The notes under the pieces: model-generated | Told to the model about the DNA's origin: nothing | Database searches by the model: none | What the model saw: only the letters and a program-made list of their open reading frames with translations | NCBI GenBank assembly: GCA_963715815.1 | Contig: OY970278.1 | Location: 1,240,001-1,304,000 of the forward strand | Direction: 5' to 3' | Origin: JAFAMS01 sp963715815 | GTDB lineage: Bacteria; Vulcanimicrobiota; Vulcanimicrobiia; Vulcanimicrobiales; Vulcanimicrobiaceae | DNA: 64,000 nucleotides | Part shown: one piece after another, positions 33,574 to 40,549 of the stretch | Layout: each line of letters opens with the position of its first letter | Numbering within the stretch: the first letter of the stretch is position 1 | Program-made: the position numbers and the translations under genes

Positions 33574-35393
33574 GATGATGCTCCAACTAAGGTGACGTCG
33601 AGGTCGCGGTCATCGCCGTTCACCGCAAAGATCGTGTAACCGGGCTCGGTCGACGTTTTGCGAATCGCGCTGGGAAGCGGCGCATTTGTTTGGAGCCATG
33701 CAGTTGGTACGGCGAATGCCATCGAGCGCAACCCATCAGGGTTGTGCAAACGCACCGTAACGCCGGCGCGCGTCTTGATGAACGACGAAGTCGTTCCGAC
33801 GAAGCGATCCATGAATGCTGCGGCCGACGGCATGTCCGTCATGCGCAACTTGCCTTCGTTCTGCAGCAACTCAAGACGATCCAAAAAGTGCCCGAGCGCG
33901 TTCGCGTATGGCCCAGGCAAGAAATCATACGAGTGGCTGTAGATCAAATAAATCCCGTGGCGCTCTGCGGCAAATGACGCAGTTTGATCGAGCCAACGTT
34001 CGACGCTGGAAGCGGGAATATGCGCGTGTCGCATTTCACCGACCGATGCAACCTCACCGAACGGCACGATTGGGAACGCCCAACTGTACGACGACACGAG
34101 CTTGCCGTTGAAGAATGCCCGCTCCACGGGCGCACCTGTATCGCCTGTGTAGTAGTAACCTTTGATGCCGAGGCTGTCGAGGACGTTCGTCATCATCGGC
34201 TGCGGATGCTCGCCTACAGGGGCCGCGTACGACCGAACGCGTTCACCGGTGACCGACTCGAGACAGCGATCGTTGCGATCGACCAGCTCGCGTACTTGCG
34301 CGTAAGAATAGCGGTTGTCTTGCAAATTCTTGGCGAATAGATTGTGCGCCCAGCCGCCATGCGACCCGATCTTCCCATATGGTAAGAGCATCTCGAGATA
34401 CTTGCGGCCCTTACCGCATGCGTCGAAGCCCAAGCCGTCACCGATGCGATCGAGGTCGGGGCCTGCAGTAATGTCAAATTCCATGTGGACGGTACGCCGG
34501 AGTAATCCGCGACGCCGCAGGTTCGGAATCCCGGTGAATTCGTTGTTGGAATCGATGTGAACGTCGAGGATCAATTCACCAACGCCGTCGGGCGCGGCGA
34601 CGAGGTGCGGCAGTTCGCCACTGTTGATAAGCAGTGAACTCAAGAGCGTCATCGGAAATCCGTCGCTGCGACCGCGCAAGTAGCCGATCGGAAGCGCAAG
34701 GTAGTCCACCGACCCGAGTTGGACGGGCCTTCGCGTGATCATCGGCGTGGGTCCGTTACCCGCATCAACCTCGACGTCGTTACTCAAAATCTCGGCGCGA
34801 GAGAACGGGTACGTCAAGGGCCCATATTGGTAGCTGGATAGATCGCCGTTTATCGTCTTACCGGACGGTACGTCCCAACGCGTTGCTTCCAAGGCATTGG
34901 TAAAATGCATCGGACCGCTCCCGAACGCTTTGCTGCGAAGCGTTTGGTATAGAAAGTCGTCGACACCGCTGACGGCGGCGAAGAGTGATCCCGGACGATA
35001 GGAGCCGTCAGACGTATGCGTCCCTGCGTCGGCGACGATGACGACCGATCCGCCGAGAGTCGCATAGCGCGTCAACTCCAGAATCGCTTCCTCGGGCAGA
35101 CGCGTATTCACCCCATCTGGGAAAACAATCGCCGTGTACATTCTGTGCAGCGCTTCTGCGCGGAATAATGAGATGTCCGTCGAGGCGATCCATTCGAAAG
35201 GTATGCCGGTCTCACGGAAGCTCTCTTCGTACACTCTGCGGATGGTGTTGCTGGGCCGAACGTCCGCTCGTGTATAGACGAGCGCGACGCGGATGCCGGG
35301 CTCGTGCGCGATTACGTTCAGCTGTGACGTTCGGAAAACGACCAGGATGAATGCGATCAGAGCCGCCAGCGTCGCCACTCCTCGGCGACTCAT
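33570..35393 (-). CDS. GATase-like plus NodB-type polysaccharide deacetylase-like protein
   Basis: A 607-residue protein with one N-terminal membrane helix or signal (VATLAALIAFILVVF). Residues about 30-150 look like a flavodoxin/GATase-like fold (YTAIVFPDGVN, GGSVVIVADAGTH). From about 270 a NodB-like barrel is visible: VHIDSN, HMEFD, then GSHGGWAHN (His345 and His350 as metal ligands), RSYAAPVGEHP and YLIYSHSYDF. It would deacetylate an exported polymer in the periplasm. The arrangement recalls PelA and the DUF2194 group. The Asp/His motif 1 is not canonical, so activity is inference. It overlaps both neighbours by 4 bp. Confidence 0.68.
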   Translation of the reverse strand: MSRRGVATLAALIAFILVVFRTSQLNVIAHEPGIRVALVYTRADVRPSNTIRRVYEESFRETGIPFEWIASTDISLFRAEALHRMYTAIVFPDGVNTRLPEEAILELTRYATLGGSVVIVADAGTHTSDGSYRPGSLFAAVSGVDDFLYQTLRSKAFGSGPMHFTNALEATRWDVPSGKTINGDLSSYQYGPLTYPFSRAEILSNDVEVDAGNGPTPMITRRPVQLGSVDYLALPIGYLRGRSDGFPMTLLSSLLINSGELPHLVAAPDGVGELILDVHIDSNNEFTGIPNLRRRGLLRRTVHMEFDITAGPDLDRIGDGLGFDACGKGRKYLEMLLPYGKIGSHGGWAHNLFAKNLQDNRYSYAQVRELVDRNDRCLESVTGERVRSYAAPVGEHPQPMMTNVLDSLGIKGYYYTGDTGAPVERAFFNGKLVSSYSWAFPIVPFGEVASVGEMRHAHIPASSVERWLDQTASFAAERHGIYLIYSHSYDFLPGPYANALGHFLDRLELLQNEGKLRMTDMPSAAAFMDRFVGTTSSFIKTRAGVTVRLHNPDGLRSMAFAVPTAWLQTNAPLPSAIRKTSTEPGYTIFAVNGDDRDLDVTLVGASS

Positions 35394-36385
35394 AAGGTGT
35401 TCCCACGCGCTTCAGCTACGAGCCAGCCCTCGACCTCGACGTCGTTCGCAATCAGCATACGCCGGCCGGCGTACACCGTCTTGACTCCACCGCTGCGACC
35501 AACACGCGTACGCGGTCCGAGTCGAACGTCGCCTTCGGCGAAAACGTGTCCGCTGACGGCGACGTCTGATGCTAAGGTCACATCTCCGCGCACGATGACA
35601 TTTCCACCGATTCGCACGCCCGGCTCGATCTCGAGCGATCCATGGACCTTGACATCCGAAGGGATATGCGTGTCGCGCGTGATCCGAACCGGACCGTACA
35701 CGATCATCGAAGTGCCCGCATCGACCTCCGCCTGACCGATTCGAATCGTTTCGCCTCTGCGCTCGTTCTTGCGCTTGGCAAATTCAAACGGTTCTACAGC
35801 CGCGGTACGCGTTGCTACAGGCGCACCCCAGACGCGTTCGAATTCAACACGATCGCCGAGCGTGATCCGGCTTCCGCCGCTGGCGGAGACACCGAGATTT
35901 GAGTCAGCCCCGACCGTGATCTCTCCATTCGCATCGATCCAACGCAGAATCTGTACGAACTCGCCGATGTGCATCACACCGTCGCTTGTCAACGTTCGCG
36001 CAACAACGTCCCGCTCGACGTCGAGCGATTCGAGCGCATAGGCATCACGAATTCCGGCACCCTGGCCGACGCGTACACGCTCGCCGACTGAGATCCCTCG
36101 GATGCGCTTTTCCGCTTCGACCGTCATGTCGGGCGCCCAGGAGACCTCCTCATCGGTTCGGAGCTTGACGTCCTCGCGAAACGACGTGTCGCCATGCGCG
36201 GCGGCCACAAACGGCGCGAGCATCGCGCGCAGCGCCGTGCCGAACCAGCGTGGGTCACGCACATAATGCTCGGAGATATGCAGCTGGACGTCGTCTTTGG
36301 GCCGATAGGTTTCTAGCAAAGTCGGTATGGCCGGAATGAGCAGCATCAATGCAAAGGCTGAAATGCTAAGCAGCAGCAGAATCAT
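35390..36385 (-). CDS. bactofilin-like/polymer-forming beta-helix protein with N-terminal TM
   Basis: A 331-residue protein with a single N-terminal membrane helix (LLLLSISAFALMLLIPAI) followed by a long right-handed beta-helix pattern: RIGGNVIVRGDVTLASDVAVSGHVFAEGDVRLGPRT is typified by the repeat GDV-x-L-x-x-D. Bactofilin/DUF583-type proteins form filaments; the membrane anchor and polysaccharide context suggest it scaffolds the machinery. The N-terminal region (GEEVSWAPD-like segment to about residue 200) is not recognised. It overlaps the glycosyltransferase by 20 bp and the deacetylase by ATGA. Confidence 0.7.
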   Translation of the reverse strand: MILLLLSISAFALMLLIPAIPTLLETYRPKDDVQLHISEHYVRDPRWFGTALRAMLAPFVAAAHGDTSFREDVKLRTDEEVSWAPDMTVEAEKRIRGISVGERVRVGQGAGIRDAYALESLDVERDVVARTLTSDGVMHIGEFVQILRWIDANGEITVGADSNLGVSASGGSRITLGDRVEFERVWGAPVATRTAAVEPFEFAKRKNERRGETIRIGQAEVDAGTSMIVYGPVRITRDTHIPSDVKVHGSLEIEPGVRIGGNVIVRGDVTLASDVAVSGHVFAEGDVRLGPRTRVGRSGGVKTVYAGRRMLIANDVEVEGWLVAEARGNTL

Positions 36386-37649
36386 TTTTTTGCTTCGCGC
36401 GCTTAGCGTGCTGCGTCACGTCCCATCGTGCCCGGCGCGCTTTCACGTAATCGCCGAAAGCATCGATCGCTCCGCTCGTGACGGCCCAGCTGTTAAACAA
36501 GAATAGATAGAATAGGGACGGCAGCAGATACAACCGTTCGCGTCCACCATCGAGTACTTCAGCCGCACCCACCTCAAATACGGGTGCAAAGTTCCCCATC
36601 GCGTTGTAGCTGACGACGAAGAACGCAAACAGGATCCCCGGAAAAAACGGAATCGCGCCCAAGAAAAACAAGAGAGCGTTCGTCGCGATACCGCTAAGCA
36701 AGATCGGCGGCACGCAATAGATGAAGAGCAGGAGTGCGGCGTCGAGCTTCTGGGGAGCCGTGAGCTTGCGCGAGCGCAGCACAGGAACGATATTAACTGC
36801 GAAGGCCCGCGTGTGGCCGTTCGCCCAGCGACGCAGCTGCGTGAAGCGCGCGTCCCACGATTCAGGCACTTCTTCGTAGCATTCCGCGCGATTTGCATAC
36901 ATAATGCGCCAACCGTGGAGGAAGAGCCGCGCCGAGAGATCCGTATCTTCCGCGAGCGTCTCGACGGAAAAGCCGCCGAGATCGCGGACGACCGAGCGCC
37001 GAAAACCACCGACCGTTCCGCCGTATTGAGGAAAGAGATCGAGATTGTAGCGCGCTTGTTGATCGACCTGATAACCGCCGGAGCGCTCCAGGGCCAACAA
37101 TCGCGTCAGTAAGCTTGTCGAGCTGTTACGGGGAACAACGCGGCCCATGACGGCGCCGACTTCCGGATCGATAAAGGCCATAACAAGCTCGCGAACGAGA
37201 TCTTTGCCCGGCGTGTAGTCGGCGTCGAAGACGAGGACGATCTCGTTTGTAGCGTGGTTCATCGCGCGGTTGAGTGCGTTCGATTTTCCGCGCTCACCTT
37301 TGAGATTGTAGATCGGCTTGATGAAGGGATAACGCTGAGAATATGTGTACGCGATCGTCGTTGTATTGTCGCGAGATTGGTCGTCGACGGGGATGATCTC
37401 GAGCAGGTCCTTCGGATAATTTGAAGCGACGAGCGCATCTAAGACGGCCGCCGCGACTGTATCTTCGTTGCGCATGGGGACGATGATCGATATCGGCGGC
37501 AGATCGCTGTCGAGCAAGTCTTGATAATACGGACGTTGCCATCCGGTCAACCGGTTCAATGTAAAAACCCAGTGGCGGATCGCATAGACGAGCATGATCG
37601 TTACCACGACCCAGCTCCAGACCTGAAGAACGACTACTCCAAACCCCAT
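36366..37649 (-). CDS. processive family-2 glycosyltransferase (PgaC/BcsA-like)
   Basis: A 427-residue membrane glycosyltransferase. One N-terminal helix (WSWVVVTIMLVYAI), a GT-A domain with Asp90 in IIPVDDQSRD, Asp142/Asp144 in VFDADYTPG, catalytic Asp in LAEDTDLSARL and the processivity motif QLRRW at 271-275, then two to four C-terminal helices. This matches the family of cellulose, PNAG and hyaluronan synthases. The sugar is unknown. The start is ATG 37649, because the frame upstream has no homology, giving a 16-bp overlap with the membrane protein gene. It is the core enzyme of the cluster. Confidence 0.92.
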   Translation of the reverse strand: MGFGVVVLQVWSWVVVTIMLVYAIRHWVFTLNRLTGWQRPYYQDLLDSDLPPISIIVPMRNEDTVAAAVLDALVASNYPKDLLEIIPVDDQSRDNTTTIAYTYSQRYPFIKPIYNLKGERGKSNALNRAMNHATNEIVLVFDADYTPGKDLVRELVMAFIDPEVGAVMGRVVPRNSSTSLLTRLLALERSGGYQVDQQARYNLDLFPQYGGTVGGFRRSVVRDLGGFSVETLAEDTDLSARLFLHGWRIMYANRAECYEEVPESWDARFTQLRRWANGHTRAFAVNIVPVLRSRKLTAPQKLDAALLLFIYCVPPILLSGIATNALLFFLGAIPFFPGILFAFFVVSYNAMGNFAPVFEVGAAEVLDGGRERLYLLPSLFYLFLFNSWAVTSGAIDAFGDYVKARRARWDVTQHAKRAKQKNDSAAA

Positions 37650-38404
37650 GCGACCTTTCGTGACTCTAGTGCTCGCGTGACACGAACCAGTAGAATGCTC
37701 AAGAAACAAATCACCGGTACAACGTCGAGCAGCGGACCAAAGACGAAATAGAGGTCGGTCATTGCGATAGGCCCCGTCTTACCTAGAATCGCGATGAAGC
37801 ATGTATAGCGCACGATGGAAAGCGGGATATCCCACGCAACCGTAAGCAAGATGAATGCAATACGTTCGATGATCCGGAACGGAAACAGTATGGCGAAAAA
37901 CCCGACGAACACGGGAATCACGAGCCATGTCAGGAGCGCGGTCCGCAACATCAACTGCGAGAATGCCGCGCTGTCGTAGCCTAGATGACCGGCGAGGAAC
38001 AAGAAGATCGCGGCGGCGCCAATCAACAAGGCGTTGAGGTTGATGAAGAAGCGGACCGGAGCGGCAATCCCTCTCCAAATGGAGAGCACGACGATAATGA
38101 CCGCGCAAACAAGCATGACGATGAGCAATTCCAACCAATCGCTGTGGCGGATGTCGAACATCATCGGATGGAGCGTTACGAACAGAAACGGATCGGCGAA
38201 GGGACGCGCGGGTACGCCTTCGTACCGCGAAGCAAAGAGCGCAACGCTCGTCATTGCATCCAGGCACCGTTGCGCGAAAATGACGACAAGCAACTCCGCG
38301 AGCACCACGGCTGGGATCGTCGTGAAAACCGCCTTCGCGCCAATCGGAAGGTTCCGATAGGAGCGGTGCGGCGGGATATTGTGGTGGATCCCGCGGCTAT
38401 GCAC
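37634..38404 (-). CDS. hypothetical six-TM membrane protein, first gene of the polysaccharide operon
   Basis: A 256-residue protein, GTG start at 38404, with about six hydrophobic segments (VFTTIPAVVLAELLVVIF, LLIVMLVCAVIIVVLSIW, FFINLNALLIGAAAIFLFLAG, LLTWLVIPVFVGFFAILF, IAFILLTVAWDIPL, LLDVVPVICFLSILLV). No catalytic or family motif was recognised. As the first gene of the operon and coupled to the glycosyltransferase, it is a candidate accessory subunit of the synthase, for example a flippase-like or sensing component. That role is inference. Confidence 0.7.
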   Translation of the reverse strand: MHSRGIHHNIPPHRSYRNLPIGAKAVFTTIPAVVLAELLVVIFAQRCLDAMTSVALFASRYEGVPARPFADPFLFVTLHPMMFDIRHSDWLELLIVMLVCAVIIVVLSIWRGIAAPVRFFINLNALLIGAAAIFLFLAGHLGYDSAAFSQLMLRTALLTWLVIPVFVGFFAILFPFRIIERIAFILLTVAWDIPLSIVRYTCFIAILGKTGPIAMTDLYFVFGPLLDVVPVICFLSILLVRVTRALESRKVAWGLE

Positions 38405-38563
38405 GTAAAGTCACGACTCAACGCTACCCTGCAAGGGCTCTAGCGTCTGGTCTAAATTGCTCAGGGCCTTGGCGTTGCGCGGTGGGGACGAGGAGATTCG
38501 AGCATCAGAAGTGTCGTGATTTGAACAGACGCAGCTCCGCAACGCCGTCATACTGCGTAGCAC
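38405..38563. promoter_or_regulatory. divergent promoter region between the polysaccharide operon and Crp copy 2
   Basis: The 159 bp between the two divergent starts must hold both promoters. I did not see a convincing TGTGA-N6-TCACA Crp-type palindrome or a strong -35/-10 pair, so only the location can be stated. Confidence 0.35.
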
Positions 38564-39199
38564 ATGCAACAGATTTCCCACTCAATCGCATCCCTAATCG
38601 GCAGTCGTCGCAAGGCTCACCTATATAAGAAGAAGCAAGCCATCTACCCCCAGGGGAACGCCGCCGATTCCGTCTTCTACCTACAAGAGGGCAAGGTCCA
38701 GCTGAGCATCCTTTCGACGCGTGGGAAAGAGGCGATCATCGCCGTTCTCGAGGCGGGCAGCTTTTTTGGAGAGGAATGCCTTGCCGGACAGCCGTTTCGA
38801 ATGGCGCGCGCTACGGCGATGACCGCCTGTACGACGCTCGAAGTCAAGAAGAGGGCGATGGTATCGCTCGTCCGCGCCAAGCCTGAATTTTCTGCGAAGT
38901 TCATGGCGCACTTGCTGTCGCGCAATATCCGGATTCAGGAAGATCTCGTCGATCAGCTCTTCAATTCCAGCGAGAAGCGCTTGGCCCGCATCCTACTGTT
39001 GCTAGCAAACTTCGGCAAAGAAGGCCGGCCCGAGACGGTAATTCCCGCGATCAGTCAAGAGACGCTCGCCGAAATGATTGGCACGACACGCTCGAGGGTA
39101 AGCGGGTTCATGAATAAATTTCGCAAGCTCGGGTTCATAGAATACAACGGCCACTTAAACGTTCACTCTTCACTTCTTAACGTTATTCTGCACGACTAG
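38564..39199 (+). CDS. Crp/Fnr-family transcription regulator, copy 2
   Basis: A 211-residue regulator. It is roughly three-quarters identical by eye to the protein at 30924-31556, with the segment from FMAHLLSRNIRIQEDLVDQL through the helix-turn-helix (SQETLAEMIGTTRSRVSGFMNKF) almost unchanged. The N-termini differ more (MQQISHSIASLIG against MIDTKTIVALVG). It lies divergent from the polysaccharide operon across 159 bp, so it most likely controls that operon and its own downstream NRPYY gene. Ligand unknown. Confidence 0.9.
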   Translation: MQQISHSIASLIGSRRKAHLYKKKQAIYPQGNAADSVFYLQEGKVQLSILSTRGKEAIIAVLEAGSFFGEECLAGQPFRMARATAMTACTTLEVKKRAMVSLVRAKPEFSAKFMAHLLSRNIRIQEDLVDQLFNSSEKRLARILLLLANFGKEGRPETVIPAISQETLAEMIGTTRSRVSGFMNKFRKLGFIEYNGHLNVHSSLLNVILHD

Positions 39200-39226
39200 G
39201 GTTAACTCGAAAGGTGGAAGTCTGAA

Positions 39227-39547
39227 ATGAAAAATCGTCGCTTAATCCCAACATTGCTCGCTGCTGTAATGCTTACGGGCGGGTTACTCGGTTCTGCCGC
39301 TCAACCAGCAAAGGCGGACACCGCATCCACCGCTGCGATTGTTGCCGGAGCCGCTGCGATCGTTGGTGCGTTGCTTATCGACAACAATAACCGGCCCTAC
39401 TACGTCAACCGCGGTAGACGGTATTACGTCACACAATCTGAAGCAAGCTACTGGAAGCAGCACCACCGCGTCGTTCAGCGGAGAGCGTACGTCCCGGAAC
39501 AGGAATATCCGGTCGCACGCAATCCGTATCAGGGCAACCGCCGCTGA
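39227..39547 (+). CDS. small secreted aromatic-rich protein, NRPYY family member 3
   Basis: A 106-residue protein behind a strong AAAGGTGG site at 39210-39217. It has a signal peptide (LLAAVMLTGGLLGSAAQPAKA), an Ala-rich segment TAAIVAGAAAIVGALLID and then NNNRPYYVNRGRRYYVTQSEASYWKQHH and AYVPEQEYPVARNP. It is the close counterpart of the protein at 28470-28817 and a more distant one of 25668-25970. It follows the second Crp-like gene by 27 bp, so the two probably form an operon. Function unknown. Confidence 0.82.
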   Translation: MKNRRLIPTLLAAVMLTGGLLGSAAQPAKADTASTAAIVAGAAAIVGALLIDNNNRPYYVNRGRRYYVTQSEASYWKQHHRVVQRRAYVPEQEYPVARNPYQGNRR

Positions 39548-39559
39548 TTCGCAGCTAGC

Positions 39560-40450
39560 TTAGCCCGACTTGCACCAAAGGATTGCAGCCCGCAACGTGT
39601 TGATTGCTAGCACCGGATTGTACGGGAAAAGCAAGTTAACGGAATAGTTTGCGTCAGTTGGTGTGCTGTTTCCGGTGAATCCCCAATTCGGAGCGCGGCC
39701 CGTTGTCTCGAAACGGAAGAGCCAATTCTGCGGGGTCGAGGCGACCGTCACGGCCGTAATTCCGTACGTATTGGCAAGGCGGAGGTTTCCGGTCCATGTT
39801 CGCTCCCACGTGCGGCCGTCGCTGTCCGACTCGTGATAACTGATCGTGAAGTTGCAGCCGTTGAACAAGGCGCTGTTAGAAGCGGTCCGGTCGTGGTAAT
39901 CGCCGGTGTCAACCGTGCCGCCATCCCACCATCGAAAATAATGCGCGCGGCTCGCCATAAGATTCGAGAGATTGTCGAAATCGAACGGCGTCGGCGTGGG
40001 CATCGCGCGCATCGGCGGAGGCGCCTGTTGCTGCGCTACCTGTTGGCGCGAAGGGTTGCACCCCGCCGCTCCGCGGTTGTCGTAGGACCAGACCCGATTC
40101 GGACACGCGGCCGCGAGCACGCCGTCGTCGGCCTTTGCGATCGCAGGATCTTTTCCGCACGGCCACGGCCCGTTGTAGGCGTTGAACGCGTTGCGCTTTA
40201 GCCATTTTCCGGCAATGTCATCGAGCAGCGCGGCTGTTCTCTCGAGGCACTTGGGCGTCGCGCCGCCATAGACGCCCGCTGCGACGTGCGCCCGAATGTT
40301 GGCCGCTTCCCAGCGAACGGCACAGGCATTGACGATGGCGGCATTTCCCCCACCGTCGCATTCGTAGGTCGCGGCTGCCGCCTGGGCCGATGCCGCTACG
40401 GGAGCAAGTGAGGTCAGGAAGAGGGCGAGCGAGGTCACAAGCCGGCGCAT
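39560..40450 (-). CDS. secreted hypothetical protein, 296 aa
   Basis: A protein with signal peptide (VTSLALFLTSLAPVAASA) starting at ATG 40450. It has cysteines in pairs (YECDGGG, NACAVRW, KCLERT, WPCGKDP, CPNRV) that could be disulfides, and a C-terminal beta region (CNFTISYHESDSDGRTWERTWTG...LFRFETTGRAPNWGF). A Pro/Gln-rich linker lies around residues 150-175. I do not recognise a family. It is divergent from the TIR gene with about 100 bp between, so they may share regulation. Confidence 0.6.
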   Translation of the reverse strand: MRRLVTSLALFLTSLAPVAASAQAAAATYECDGGGNAAIVNACAVRWEAANIRAHVAAGVYGGATPKCLERTAALLDDIAGKWLKRNAFNAYNGPWPCGKDPAIAKADDGVLAAACPNRVWSYDNRGAAGCNPSRQQVAQQQAPPPMRAMPTPTPFDFDNLSNLMASRAHYFRWWDGGTVDTGDYHDRTASNSALFNGCNFTISYHESDSDGRTWERTWTGNLRLANTYGITAVTVASTPQNWLFRFETTGRAPNWGFTGNSTPTDANYSVNLLFPYNPVLAINTLRAAILWCKSG

Positions 40451-40549
40451 ACGCGATAGAATACCAGAGTCGAAAACCGTTCGCCTACTCCGGAGCCGGG
40501 ACAAACTAGGCCCTCGCCGAAGCGCTAAGGGCTTATAAAAGAGGCTCTA

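Noticed and set aside
38405..38563. Crp-type TGTGA-N6-TCACA operator before the polysaccharide operon
   Set aside because: No good palindrome was found by eye; a comparison of all target promoters would be needed.
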